Assembly: GCF_036785885.1 (NCBI RefSeq) | Contig: NC_092329.1 | Coordinates: 7,812,001 to 7,876,000 of the forward strand | Direction: 5' to 3' | DNA length: 64,000 bases | Origin: Coffea arabica | Taxonomy: Eukaryota; Streptophyta; Magnoliopsida; Gentianales; Rubiaceae | Shown: positions 47,522-59,421 of the stretch, one piece after another | Position numbering within the stretch: the first letter of the stretch is position 1 | Layout: each line of letters begins with the position of its first letter | Position numbers and translations under genes: made by a program | The notes under the pieces: generated by a model | Told to the model about the DNA's origin: nothing | Seen by the model: the letters and a program-made list of their open reading frames with translations, nothing else | Databases searched by the model: none

Positions 47522-47997
47522 TTCATGGATTATCTGTAATCCAACCAAGATGACATTCTTCAATCGTGGCAGGAGGAATTTGCCATGTCTCGCGCAGCAA
47601 CTCTGAAAGGCAACTAACATGATTATCTGAGAGCCACACTCTTGTTTTGGCTTTCTCGTACTTCAATGGAGGTTGCTATTGAAATGAAATTAAATACATG
47701 TCGTGTGTTTGGATTGCACCTTATTTACACACACTGATTTGTTTGTATCATCAACACATTTTTTAATTATTTTTTATTTCATATACATCAGATCAGAAAA
47801 GTACTATAGTATTTTTTTTAAAAAAAATATTCCAAATAATCTTTCATCCAAAAATAGTGAGTTTACACTCTTGAGTTTCTCAACTCGAGTTGGTTTAGGT
47901 AGAAAGAAGGCATTCAAATTTTGCGTCAAATCAGTGGCACGTTAAGGAGAACAATTGAGGATTTGGCTATAGCGCGGGAGATTACCGTGATGAACTG
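47522..47997 (+). pseudogene. Unrecognised small gene, array copy 3, heavily decayed
   Basis: Lacks the N-terminus. Pieces match in order: ATGGATTATCTGTAATCCAA (a stop inside the helix region), CAATCGTGGCAGGAGGAATT, a segment encoding MEVAIEMKLNT, then after a MITE insertion VSQL and QILRQISGTLRRTIEDLAIA, ending VMN at 47995. It has several stops and frame changes. Confidence 0.6.
47704..47855. repeat. Small MITE, GTTTGGATTGC family, inside copy 3
   Basis: Starts GTGTTTGGATTGCACCTTA, contains TTTCATATACATCAGATCAG, and ends TTCCAAATAATC. It splits copy 3 of the small gene. Confidence 0.65.
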
Positions 47998-48052
47998 ATG
48001 AACATATGAAGAAGATTTTGGATTTTGGTTGGTTAGGTGGTTATTATCTAGT

Positions 48053-48320
48053 TATTGTATAGGGTTAAGGTTGTTATTACTGATAATGTACTGTGGGCTA
48101 TAAGGTTATAAATGGGTAGATTTTCAAGTCGGTTAATATGTTACGTATATTCCAGCGAAAAAAAAAGAAGCAAAGGCTATGACGTTTTTCTTCTTGTATA
48201 GGGTTGTTATTATGACAATGGAGAGCGGCCATAAGGGTTGAACTTGTAAATGGGTAGGTTTTCAAGCATGTTAATATATTACGTATATTCCAGCGAAAAA
48301 AAAAAACAATGGCTATGACA
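48053..48320 (+). repeat. Tandem duplicate of the small-gene 3' flank
   Basis: Two units (about 48053-48187 and 48194-48320) share TTGTATAGGGTT, GTTGTTATTA, ATGGGTAG, TTTTCAAG, TTAATATGTTACGTATATTC or TTAATATATTACGTATATTC, CAGCGAAAAAAAA and GGCTATGAC. The 3' flank of copy 2 (47370-47515) carries a more diverged version. Confidence 0.7.
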
Positions 48321-48327
48321 TTTACTG

Positions 48328-49533
48328 CATTGTCATATTGTTCTTTTCTCCGAGCTTAGTTGGTTCCTTTTCTATTTTTATTGCTCTCTTTTTATCTGAA
48401 ACATTTAGATGATTGTATGTATTTAGTTTAGGATTCTTTTATTTTACATATTCAGTTTAGGATTCTTTTATTGCTTTATTGTACGTATTCAGTTTATGAT
48501 TCTTTTATTACTTTGGTTGGATCAATTTCTGACGTTTACTGCATAAGTCACAAACTAATGGTTTAAGAGTTGCCATCAAAGTGGTGAATTGCCAAAAAGT
48601 AAAGTTAGGTAGATGGAAGGTTACCAAGACAGCATTCAGTGAATCTCGAAAAACAACACAATATCCCAAATAAAAAATGCCAAAATGCTTTTACAGTTTC
48701 TGAGGTTTTAAATCTACAAACTATGGTGAAGTTGTATAGGAAGAAAAAAAAAGATAGGCAAAGGAATGAGTAGGAATGTCAGAATGAAAAGAGAAGGAGG
48801 AAAGGGAAGGTGAGCTAGGAGGTGACAGACAGCTAGAGCCTCTTAGGGCAGAGAGAGGGAGAAAGAGTCTGGTGGAGCATATTCTTTTTACAATGTTTGG
48901 TATTTTTTCTCTTAGTACCCATAGGGATCATTGGAGCTCACATTGAATACACTGTGATGTAGTGGGTACAAAAATATATATGAATTGTGGATTTGAAATC
49001 AATTGGTTGATTGCATTTGATGTTAACTAAAGAGAATATTTGTATTTTACTATTTTCATCTCATTCCCAATCTAGGGAGCAAAACCAATTTGCCCTGACA
49101 TTTATATTAAAGTAGTTTGAAAGATTGTATCTAGAAATATCTGTGATTTTTTAGTACATTTTTTCCATAGTTAATCTAATATGTAGATACTGTTTGATAT
49201 TTCTATTGTCCAACTAGGCATGAAATCTCTAGTCAAATTGTTGAATTTGATAGTTATTACTTTCATTGGTCCCTCATATCTACTATTGTCTATAAGTTTC
49301 TTTGTTAATGACAATTAAAAAGTATATTAGCCAAATGAAAAGCCAAACTTTACTGGAATAAACAAGTTCTTTCTAAAACTATCTCCTAGGAATTCATGGT
49401 GTGCTAAATTGAGGCCTTGGATTAAATAGTTTACTCTAAGGTTATCTTATGGTCTCTTAGCCAAAGTTTGATAGGAACTAAGCCAACAGCATCAGATGAA
49501 CTGGAAGTTGTTTATTAGACCATTTATTCATAC
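48328..49533 (+). pseudogene. Duplicated fragment of the ERGIC3 gene (end of exon 1 and intron 1)
   Basis: Begins with a decayed end of ERGIC3 exon 1 (CATTGTCATATTG, TTCTTTTCTCCGAGCTTAG) and runs through much of intron 1: TTAGTTTAGGATTCTTTTAT, TTTCTGAGGTTTTAAATCTA, GTGGTGAAGTTGT or ATGGTGAAGTTGT, TAGGAACTAAGCCAACAGCA. The parent is at 61430-63400 in the same orientation. About 0.8 kb of the parent intron (61560-62350) has no counterpart. It is interrupted by the copia element and resumes at 52075. Confidence 0.85.
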
Positions 49534-50023
49534 TTTTAGGAAATTGATTTAATTTCTTTTAGTCAAAATCCTTATTTTGTCTGAAAAGTAACTAGTTTTC
49601 TAATTGATTTTAGTTATTAGAAGTAGTTATTATTTTGTTTAAGATTTAAAAGTTATTTCCTATTCTGTATAAGTCTAAAAATTAGTATTTATTTTTTTAT
49701 TATTATTTAATTTTTTGGCCAAATAATGTTCTCTATAAATAAGTAGATTGACATATTACAAAAATATACAAGAAAAGGAGTAAGAGAGTTCTTAATAGGT
49801 GAGAGAGTTATAGAAAAGTTAGACTTGAGAATCAAGTTGTAATATTGTATTATTTTTTCTCTCATAATGAGAACAATTTTTTTCTCTGTGAACGTAGGTT
49901 TGGCGATTAAGTCGAACCACGTTAATTTTTATGTATTACTGATCATTCGTGTTAATTATTATTTTCTATTAAATTATTAATTTTTTCTTTTTCATCTCAA
50001 ATAATTGGCCTGATACCCTAATA
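49534..50023 (+). repeat. 5' long terminal repeat
   Basis: About 490 bases, matching 51575-52069 in order (TCCTTATTTTGTCTGAAAAG, AATCAAGTTGTAATATTGTA, TTTTCATCTCAAATAATTGG). The usual initial TG has decayed to TT. A TATA-like CTCTATAAATAAG lies near 49733. Confidence 0.85.
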
Positions 50024-50025
50024 AA

Positions 50026-50040
50026 TGGTATCAAAGCTCC
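50026..50040 (+). other. Primer-binding site of the copia element
   Basis: TGGTATCAAAGCTCC, two bases after the 5' repeat. Complementary to the initiator methionine tRNA 3' end except for one visible change from TGGTATCAGAGC. Confidence 0.8.
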
Positions 50041-50164
50041 GTCGGAGTTTAGATTAATTATTTGAGATTGAATGATTAGTGATATACCATGGCATTTAAA
50101 ACTATACAGTTTCTGATTCAACCATTTAATAGAATTATAAGTTTCACTTTTTGACAAAAGAAGA

Positions 50165-50940
50165 GTGAAAGATGTTCTAATTCAACAAAATTTGATAAAA
50201 GTGTTGAATGGTAAGAACAAGAAATCAAAAAATATGAAGGATGATGAGTTTGAAAGATTGGACGCAAAGTATGTGAGCACGATTCAACTCTATATTGAGG
50301 ACAACATCGTAAACAATGTAATAAATGAGGAAGATTATGTAGCAGGCCTCTGAAAAAAATTAGAAAAGAGTTATCTGGCTACAAATTTATTCAATAAATT
50401 GCATCTGAAGCGATAACTTTATACATTAAAGATGAAAAAGGGTGGCAACCTCATGAATCATATGAATACGTTCAATAAAATTTTAGATCAACTTCAAAAA
50501 GTTGGCGTAGACATTGAGGAAGAAGATAAGACCATTTTACTTCTTATTTCAATCTCTGATTCTTACGAAAGTATCGTAACGACCCTGTTGTATGAGAAAG
50601 ATATTTTAAAGTTCGAAAATGTGCAATCATCTTTGTTGAATTATGAAAAATAAAAGAAGACAAATCGGAATGTGACATAAGAAGCTGCGTTAATCGCTCG
50701 AGGAGAGAATAAAAGAGAAAAAAAAGTTGATAATGAATTTAAGGCAAGTGATTCAAAAGTCAAGAGAAAAGGTAGAGTTCAGTGTTTTGGTTGTCATGAG
50801 TTTGGTCATATCAAAAGATATTGCCCTCATCGAAAAAAAAATGTTGAGAAAGAGTATGATGATATTGCTGAATATATATCGGGTGTAGATATTCTCACAA
50901 TCTTCAAAGGTAATAATATCTCTTCTCATGATATTTGAAT
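50165..50940 (+). pseudogene. Copia gag remnant with CCHC zinc knuckle
   Basis: Three stretches separated by stops resemble copia gag: 50165-50353, 50432-50653 (MKKGGNLMNHMNTFNKILDQ, GVDIEEEDKTILLL) and a nucleocapsid part with a complete C-x2-C-x4-H-x4-C knuckle at 50783-50824 (CFGCHEFGHIKRYC). TGA at 50351 and TAA at 50651, among others, break it. Further on, around 51020-51290, words of the region before integrase are visible in broken form. Confidence 0.8.
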
Positions 50941-51574
50941 TTTAGATTTTGAATATATTTCACATGTTTACTCAAAGTTAAACTATTTTGATACTCTCCA
51001 CCGAAAAAAGATAATTTTGTATCCTTAGGTGATGGATCTATTATGAAGTCAAAGGTGTTGGAGTGGTGAAAATCAAATTGTTGAATAGAAAGATTCGTTC
51101 TTTAAGTGGTGTGACATATATTCCAAAGTTATGAAAGAATCTAATCTATTTGAACCAATTAGATTTCGAGGGCTACCACTTTTCAGCTGCAGATGAAATT
51201 TTGAAAATCATACATGACACAGCGGTCTTATTGATAGGGAGGAAATATGATAATTTGTACCATTTGAATATCTTAATAGGTTGGGAGCGTAGCGTAAGGA
51301 AGGAGATCCAAAAATACTCCTGAATTACAAATGGTGATGAGAGAAAAAATCCTGCTATGGGAGAAGGTGAATTGAAACCCTTCTCGTGAGTCAATTAGAT
51401 GTTGGAATCAGTTAACTACATACGTTCATTTGCAAATTGAATTAATTGAAAATAAGACTGTCTTAATTCAGGTGTGTAGTTAGGCATCAAAGTATTTTGT
51501 GATAAAAAGGCAAATAGAGTTTTTGGATAGTTTGCTATGTTTGCTAAAAGAAATATTCGTCATAGTGGAGATTT

Positions 51575-52069
51575 GTTAGAAAATTGACTTAATTTTTTTT
51601 AGTCAAGATCCTTATTTTGTGTGAAAAATAACTAGTTTCGAATTGATTTTAGTTACTTGAAATAGTAGTTAAAAAATTTTATTTTGTTTAGGATTTAGAA
51701 ATTACTTTTTATTATGTATAAGTCTAGAAATTAGTATTGATTTCTTATTGTTATTTGATTTTTTGATCAAATAATATTCTTTATAAATAGGTAAATTAAC
51801 ATACTACAAAAAGACAAATAAGAAAAAGAGTGAGAGAGTTCCTAGTAGGTAAGAGAATTATACAAGAGTTGGATTTGAGAATCAAGTTGTAATCTTATAG
51901 TTTTTCCTCATAGTAAGAATAATTTTTCTCTCTATGGACGTAGACTTGGTGATCAAGTTGAACCATGTTAATTTTTATGCGTTGCTTATCGTTCGTACTA
52001 GTTATTATTTTATATTAAATTGATGAATTTTTCTTTTTCATCTCAAATAGTTGACCTGATACAGTAACA
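51575..52069 (+). repeat. 3' long terminal repeat
   Basis: Begins TGTTAGAAAATTGACTTAA and ends CAGTAACA. A short purine tract, AGTGGAGA (about 51565-51572), just before it could be the polypurine primer site. Confidence 0.85.
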
Positions 52070-52074
52070 CACGT

Positions 52075-52125
52075 TTTTCAAGATCTAATTGCCTACTCTG
52101 AGCTGTGGTTGATAATAGTTATAGG
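52075..52125 (+). pseudogene. Continuation of the ERGIC3 intron fragment
   Basis: TTTTCAAGATCTAATTGCCT and ACTCTGAGCTGTGGTTGATA match the parent intron at 63396-63430. Similarity ends at about 52125. Confidence 0.85.
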
Positions 52126-52275
52126 TGGCAAACAATTTCATTTAATTAAATTTACCCATATTCGTCCATAAATAACTGGTTATAGGTATCTTAAATTTTT
52201 ATATATGAGTATAAAGAGGTTATTCAATACCCATTTAATAAATTGGTATAATTGGGTAATTCACAAAACTCAATT

Positions 52276-52830
52276 AACCCATTTAAAAAGGAATCAACAA
52301 GCAGAAGCAAAATACATCTCAAATCAACTACAATACAGTAAAACTGAACGAAAATAAGTTTGTAAAATTCCAGTATCTGAAACCATTAAATTTCCAGTAG
52401 CTGAACCTCTTTGTGAAATCAAAAAGATGAAAGCTTTAAAATAAAAAACAACCTAAAGAACAATTAAAATCGCCTAAATGGGAAAAAGTTTGCAGCTTTA
52501 CAGTGTGGAGGCATGAATTTACCTTCTTTAATTGCCAACCAATTGAAACCTTTGCATGTTTCCCCATTAGGTTTCAAACTTTATGCTTTCCTTAAGTCTT
52601 GCTTGTTAACTTACTCCCCGACTGATCAGAAACCCTTGAGTAACGAACAATAGAGAGATGCATACAAAGGGAGGTGAAAAAAACGAGAACATCAATTGAG
52701 CCAATTAAGATATTTTCATAAACATGTCCCAAACATGTAATGGAGAAACTTGTATTCAATGTAAACCATTAAAACAAGAAGGGATGAGAAGCGGGAGAGA
52801 TGCCTTCTTCTCTTTAATGATTGAGAAGTG
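52276..52830 (-). pseudogene. Duplicated 5' part of the F-box gene (intron 1, exon 1, upstream)
   Basis: Matches 43184-43720 in the same orientation. Exon 1 is recognisable at about 52535-52579 on the minus strand and would read MGKHAKVSIGWQLKK with its donor intact. The copy stops inside intron 1, just short of exon 2 (the F-box), so no functional protein can be made. Whatever promoter it carries is now headless. Confidence 0.85.
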
Positions 52831-52924
52831 GCAGAAGGAGAAGCTTAAATATTATTCTCTGGCGAGTCTTAGCTGTCCTTTTTTGTCTATAGTTCTTCGG
52901 GTTAACTACATTTTATCCCCATTA

Positions 52925-53543
52925 GGTTTAGATTCCATTTGATAAAACTGAATTTAAATTCTGAAACAATTAATTTGTTGAATTTTAAATACTGAAAAAA
53001 ATATATGAATGTCTGAATTTTAATGTTAAATCTATTTATACTATTTGATAAACATTTATAACTGAATATTTAATAATTTAAATTTGACAATTTTACCCTT
53101 ATATCTTTTTCATCCAAAAAAGAAATAGAACCTATGAATTAATTAACTTCAAAATATTATGTATAAAAATGATAATATTTATTTTTAAATCAAATTAATA
53201 TAAAAGATGAAATATATTATATGAAAAATATTGAGAAGATGCGAAAATCATTAAAAAGGGAGAAAAGAGAAATAGAAAACTGTTAGATAGAGAATATCAA
53301 ATTGTTAAATTAAATAAGAATTTTGAATATAATTAACAAACAATGATAGATTTGGTAGATAAAATAAGATAGTTAAAATAATTCTATTCATTCTTATCAG
53401 AATTAAACATTCAGTTAGGATTTTTGTACTGAAAAAAATACACACAAATTCAACAGATGGATTTTCATTTATTAAACATTCAAAACATCTGAATGTCTGA
53501 AAAAATTCAACTTTAATACTTTTTTATGTTATCAAACAAACCC
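52925..53543. mobile_element. Tourist-like MITE, nested
   Basis: Termini GGTTTAGATTCCATTTGATA and, reversed, GGGTTTGTTTGATAACAT, flanked by TTA at 52922-52924 and 53544-53546. It is AT-rich and non-coding. Same terminal style as 45713-45991. Confidence 0.75.
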
Positions 53544-53937
53544 TTAATTCATTTCTCACTTTACCCCATACGGCTTAGTTTTCCTCAGTTTATCCCCTTC
53601 ATCAGTCTACATTAGCAAATTTAATGTTAAAACTTTCAAGTAGTCAAAAATGCCCATGCATGTAACCGTTTTAATTTGCTGACCAAAATGTCTTTCCGTT
53701 GGTTTTATAAGAGAAGAACCCAAATGCTTCTGAATGAAAGTGTACCATTTTTCCTCATTCATGCTATCATTACCAACCTCTAGACCATCCATGTTCCTAT
53801 CACCAAGGCATCCATAAAACTTCATCCTTCAACCGGGGAAGACATTACAGCCAAAACAAGAAGAAATTGCACAACAATTGAGAAGAATGTGACAAAGTTC
53901 TTCAAGTTTCAGGACTTGTATTTGCTCTGGGTGTATC

Positions 53938-54540
53938 TAGAGCTGTTAAACGAACCGAGCTGTTCGGTAGCTCGGTTCATTTCGGCTCGTTCGTGTTCGT
54001 GAAAGGCTCGTTCGAAATTTTAAACGAACCGAGTTCGAACGAATTTTTTTGTTCGATTAATAATCGAGCGAACACGAGCATGTTCGCGAGTTTTAACGAA
54101 CGTTCGCGAACATAGACATAATTATCATTTGACAAATTTTAGGATTAATTTTATGGCTGGACTTTTATATTTGGAGGGCAAATTTCTTTGTTTTATTTGT
54201 TGTTTTTATGTTAATGTTAGTTATATAGTTAATGAATAATATAATTTAGTCATTTAGTACTTTAATTATTTTTGAGAATGATTAATAATTTGCATGGCAT
54301 ATTTAAGGCATAAAATAAATTGGATTCGAACATTTCGAACATGTTTGCGAACGGCTCATTTATGTTAAACGAGCCGAACTCGAACTCGAATTCGAACACG
54401 AATTTTACTTAACGAACCGAACACGAACACAGGTTTGGAGTTCGAAAATTAACGAACAAACACGAACGTTGTTCGAACTGCTTAACGAACATAGCTCAAA
54501 CATGAGATACTCGGTTCGATTCAGTTCGTTTACAGCTCTA
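53938..54540. mobile_element. Non-autonomous hAT-type element with perfect 8-bp TSD
   Basis: Termini TAGAGCTGTTAAACGAACCG and, reversed, TAGAGCTGTAAACGAACTGA. GGTGTATC is repeated exactly at 53930-53937 and 54541-54548. Arms are rich in GAACGAGC/GTTCG words; the AT-rich inside has no ORF. Confidence 0.92.
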
Positions 54541-54548
54541 GGTGTATC

Positions 54549-55789
54549 TCCCAACCAATGTTTTGAAACCTAGACAGTTTATTGAACCGATGAAGTGTTT
54601 GAATCGCGGTTCAATCGATAGGATGGATTCAATGAAATTTTTAAAAATAAATTATATAAATATATGTGTACAGAATAAGACATGTAATGGACTAATTTAA
54701 AATTTTATATGATAAAAAGTTTAATATTGTCAAAGAGTTTGGACTGTCATAAATAAATTTTTTCAATTGTAAGTTCAAACAAATAAATTTCATATTAATT
54801 GTATTTATCAAAAAATAATCTTAAATCCTACACAAAACACTACAATATTTTGAAATTAAACAAAATTTATGTCTTTGAGAATTAGACATTATGAATTTAA
54901 ACTTTAAAGTGTGTCTTTGGGAATTAAAGATAGCAACTTTGTTAAATTAAAAAAAAAAAGAGAAACTTGATGCCTGGAGGAAGTTAGAAAACTAGAAAGT
55001 AGAAATGAAAACTTAATAAGAGGCAAAAGGTGAGAAGAAAGTGAGTTAGTGTGACATTTAGTGATTAGTTTTTAGGGTTAAAGAGAACCTATTCTTTTTT
55101 TATCATATATTTTTAATTTAATAGACAAAAATAAAAAGATTGCCGATTCAATAGTTCATTTTAGTTCAAACAATTTGTGCCAATTCTTAAGCTTAATCAA
55201 TGCAAAATATCAATCAGACCGTAATTATGATCGGTTCACGGTCCATCGATCAAACTGATCTTTCAAACTCGAGTTTCAGAACAATGCTTCCAACCCTAAA
55301 CACTTGTGAGAATATCTATCACATTCAAAGCATTATGCCCCTAAAAAAATCATAATCAATCATTTCTTTTTTTTTTTAGAAGTATAAAAGCAATAACTTC
55401 CAACCAATTGTCCTATAGTTCGACCCCTCGTATTTTTGAACAAAAAATCTTGAAATTTTTTAGTGTATTACGGTAACCATTCAATCTTGACTTTGTCTAT
55501 TTATTCCTTCTTCCAACAATACTTCCGATGATTGTCGGCGGAGATTGGACTAGGATTTTGGGTAAAGAAGGAAATGAGTAGGAGAGAGATGAAGTCATAA
55601 AAAGACAAAGGAGTCTTCTCTTCTAACTTCTTTTGTCTTCGAATTTGAGTTTTTTTTTTTCAAGGTTGCACGCTATGAAGGGAAATTTTCCCCCACTTTG
55701 AAGGGAACTTTGGGAAACACATGTTTACTGGACCTAGAGCTATAGGCAGTTTAGTCTATGAGATATTTTCTTAGGGATATTGAAGTCTT
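54549..55789. other. AT-rich sequence between nested elements, no gene
   Basis: Nothing coding. Around 55190-55290 words such as GATCGGTTCACGGTCCATCG and TTGAACCGATGAAGTG (near 54583) hint at another eroded inverted-end element, not delimited. Confidence 0.4.
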
Positions 55790-56766
55790 TTAGGGAGTGC
55801 TTGGTTAAAGGGTTTGAGAATCAAATAATGGAATGAACCCCTTATTTGTTGCTTGGGTTAAGTCTATTGGAATGCAATTTCTGGAATCATTTCTAAAAAA
55901 TCGGACTTTCACCATTCCTGAGTAAATTGGGAGGTTTTGGACAAAACCCTCAACTTATTTCCGAGCAAAAATATTTATGACGAACCTACCCTCTTTTTTT
56001 CTTCATTACACGCCGCACCTTCTGTTCTTCTTCTTCATCAGATTTTCTACCTCTTCTACTTCACCGATTGGACAACCATAAAGATCAGTGGCTTTCGACT
56101 CTCCTTGGACAACGAATTCTAGAGTTGAAGAGTCTTCTACTAGGGTGAATTCCTTGATCCCAGGTCAGTGGATTACAAACTCCCTTGCCTCTGCAATTTT
56201 CTTTTCGTATGCAAGCTTTTCTCTTTCTTCTTCTCTGTTTTTTCATGCTACTCACTGGGTAGCTAAAAATAAAGAAGAAAAGAAGGGAATCTGATACAAT
56301 AACACTAACTGGACCAAAATGCTATGCTCTAGACCCATCACCTTCTTTTTTTTGGTGAGATAAATGTTAATGTCACTAGATTTGTCATTTTTATGTTTTA
56401 ATGTGTTTTCTTGGATTACGCATTCAATGGAGGTCAATCAATTCTTGATCTTTTGGTTATTTGATCCGTGAATACTGGTATAGTTTGGGTGGGTTTCTAC
56501 ATGCCCTGTACCTGTTTGTAAAATTGTCTGCCTGAATAGCTTTCAGTTTCATAGTTATTCGTACATTAGGATTTCAAGTTTCAACCATCAATTTCGTTTG
56601 TTTATGCTTATTTATATCTATACATCATTGTGTTTACGGATGTATGATGCATGTCTAGGCCCTTTTAATAAGATCAATTGATGTTTAATGCATTTGAAGA
56701 TTTTGATGCCGTAATCCAGTTTGGTGAATACTTACATTTGGTTGTCATATTGTTATGTAGACAAAG

Positions 56767-58159
56767 ATGCCACGTTTGCCTATTGAAAACAGAATACGCA
56801 AAAAATATCGAGGGCAAAACCAGATTTTATTAGGAATGATAATGGTTGTTATTGCACTGTTTATGATGTGGTACCAGTTAATATTCATTCATCTCAAAAG
56901 TAGAAGACGCCAAATAAAATCAAAAGAAGAAAAAGTCACTGAGCGCATGCAACACTTATTCAATTTGACTAGGGAGAGTGATGCTTATTGTATTAACGAA
57001 TTTCGTATGGATAGACGAACATTTGGGATATTATGTGAAATGATTAGAGACACTGGAGGTTTGAAAGCTACAAGAAACATGTCAATAGAAGAAATTGTTG
57101 CCATGTTTGTATATGTTTTGGCTCACCACAAGAAAAGTAGAACAATTTGTGGTCTATTTTGGAGAAGTAGAGAAACGGTGAGTCGTCAATTTAATCTTTG
57201 CCTCCTAACAGTTTTGAAATTGCATACTATATTACTTAAGAAGCCTGAGCCTATTACCGAAGATTGCACAGATGAGAGATGAAAATGTTTGAAGGTAATT
57301 CAAACATTAAAATACAATCATTTAATAAAATGTATATTTTCATCTAAACTATCCAATATAGACATTTTAACTCATTTATATTTTTTATTTTTGTGAAAAT
57401 AGAATTGTTTAGGTGCCTTAGATGGGACATTAATAGATGTGACACCACCCACCGAACAAAAATCAAGATACCGAACGAGAAAAGGAAGTATTGCAACGAA
57501 TGTATTAGGGATTTGTTCTCCTAATATGCAATTTATCTATGTCTTGCCTGGTTGGGAAGGTTCGGCACATGATGGTCGTGTGCTTCGAAATGCTATCTCT
57601 AGACCAAATGGTCTTAGAGTCCCACAAGGTAAACATATATTGCAGTATTCAATACCATTCAATCAATTTTTTTTCGAAAATTAGGTAGTCTAGTATTAAT
57701 TTGTGCATGATTGAATTTTGAAGGTTGTTATTACTTGGTGGATGCTGGATATTGTAATGCTGATGGATTTCTTGCCCCTTATCGAGGGCAAAGATTTCAC
57801 CTTAATGAATTCAATGGTTATCGACCACAAAGATCAGAGGAATATTTCAACATGAAACATTCTAAAGCTAGAAATATCATAGAAAGATGTTTTGGATTGC
57901 TAAAAGGAAGGTGGAAGATTCTAGCATCCCCTTCATTTTTTCCAATTCAAACACAAGTGCGAATAATTATGGCATGTTGTCTGCTGCACAACTTGATAAG
58001 TTCATGACTTTTGATCCACAAGAATTACTACAAAGTGAAGAAAATGAAAGTGAAGATGAAGACAGTGATGAAGAAGTAGAGTACATATCCACTATTTTGC
58101 CAAGTGATCAATGGGCAAATTTTAGAAATAATTTAGCACATGAAATGTTTGACAATTGA
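56767..58159 (+). pseudogene. HARBI1-like (PIF/Harbinger) DDE transposase, nearly intact
   Basis: Three exons with GT-AG borders: 56767-57294, 57403-57628, 57723 onward. The first carries RMDRRTFGILCEMIRDTGGL and a helix-turn-helix-like segment. The second carries [13 protein letters not shown] with the first catalytic Asp, and [14 protein letters not shown]. The third carries YYLVDAGYCN with the second Asp, and ARNIIERCFGLLKGRWK with the Glu, so the DDE triad is present. Two lesions are seen. TGA at 57280, at the position where relatives have Trp, ends the first exon early by five codons. A frame change near 57999-58001 puts a TGA at 58005, while the acidic C-terminus (TFDPQELLQSEENESEDEDS) continues in another frame to 58159. 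Otherwise recent-looking. Confidence 0.88.
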
Positions 58160-58408
58160 AGGGCTGGACTTAGTATTTAGTTATGAATGGATGTTTAGCT
58201 CTTAAACTCATTAAATTTGGATTGACATTTGATGTACTCTTGTAGTGGATTTGTGAATTAGATTGACACTTGATGTATGTTCTTTTAAATTTGGATTGAC
58301 TTTTAATTGTATGTTCTTTTATGTGTTTTGTTATATTATAAATTTCAGTTATATGCTATTGTGTATCAAAATTAATTGATATATATGGGTTGACTTCTAA
58401 ATGATAGG

Positions 58409-59421
58409 ATGGAGAATGATGAAATTGTACGTGGAAGAGGGAAAAATAAATGTTTTTGGACTGGTGAAGAGGTAAAATAATTATATGAGCAAATTGCTTA
58501 AAATTATCTTGCGTAAGCAACCTACTTTTACCAAACAAGTCAGCCCATATATTGAATCAAAAGTTAAGTGGTTGAAAAATAGATTCCATGCAATTGTTGA
58601 AATGTGCAAAGAAAGTGGTTGTAGTTGGAATGATGCTGAGAAAAAGATTTCTTGTGAAAAACAGTGGTATGATGATTGGTGCAAGGTAAGAAATTGATTA
58701 CTTTTTACATTCTGATATGTTCTTTTTCAACATTTTATTAAGATTATCATTTATCTTTCTATTCTATCTCTAGACTCAAAAGGATGCGAAGGGCCTTTGG
58801 GATGTCAAATTTCCATATTTAGGAGATCTTGAAATTGTATATGGAAGAGACAGAACCACTGGAAATGTTGCTGAAGATTTTGCACAAGCTGTCCAAGATA
58901 TGGAAGATGTCCAAACTTTGGAGGAAGGAGATGAAGGGCTTGATGCTATGTCAAACTCGGATAATGATAAGGTAGAAGAAGATGAAGTAAATTCCATGGA
59001 GCAATCAACTCAACCAAGCTCAACAAGCACAAGAAATTCCAAGAAACAAAAGAAACAATCACCTCCCATTGCAAATATGTCAAAAAAAATGAAATCTGCA
59101 TCATCAACAAGGGGTGATCTTGATGCATCATTGCAACTTCTCACCAGCAAATTTGGAGATTTCGTGGAGGGAATTCAAGCCAATTTCACAACTATGGCAG
59201 CAGCCATGTCAAATGAGGATAAACGTGAGCAATTGGTCTCCGATAGAAGAGATCAAGTTATTGCTGAGTTAATGAAACTTGCTTTACCGAGTGGAGATGT
59301 AATGAATGCAGCCGACATACTTTCGGAGCAGATTTCCAAGCTTCATGTGTTCTACAATCTTCCTGCAGAAATGAAACGACAATATGTAATTAACCTTCTT
59401 TATCCTCCATCTACTCGCTGA
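58409..59421 (+). pseudogene. Myb/SANT-like DNA-binding protein of the Harbinger element
   Basis: Starts MENDEIVRGRGKNKCFWTGE, as in plant Myb/SANT-like (Myb_DNA-bind_3) proteins. A TAA follows at once and about 35 residues of the domain seem to be deleted. The sequence resumes in another frame at FTKQVSPYIESKVKWLKNRF, ESGCSWNDAEKKISCEKQWY, DDWCK. A GT-AG intron (58686-58773) leads to an intact second exon with GLWDVKFPYLGDLEIVYGRD, an acidic stretch, a Lys-rich likely nuclear signal (KKQKKQSP) and a helical tail ending YPPSTR. In this superfamily the protein brings the transposase to the element's ends. Confidence 0.8.

Larger units (their letters stand above)
49534..52069 (+). mobile_element. 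Internally deleted Ty1/copia LTR retrotransposon
   Basis: Two long terminal repeats (49534-50023, 51575-52069) enclose 1.55 kb. A primer-binding site, TGGTATCAAAGCTCC at 50026, fits the 3' end of initiator Met tRNA. Inside are a broken gag and a trace of the region before integrase; integrase, reverse transcriptase and RNase H are gone. Flanking 5-mers CATAC (49529) and CACGT (52070) fit a duplicated CATGC, the sequence seen at the empty site in the parent ERGIC3 intron near 63391. The repeats have diverged visibly, so the insertion is old. It could only have moved with help from another element. Confidence 0.88.

Noticed and set aside
58776..59131. Minus-strand Ser-rich frames opposite the Myb/SANT-like gene
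   Set aside because: They are the antisense of the acidic, Asp/Glu-rich coding stretch.
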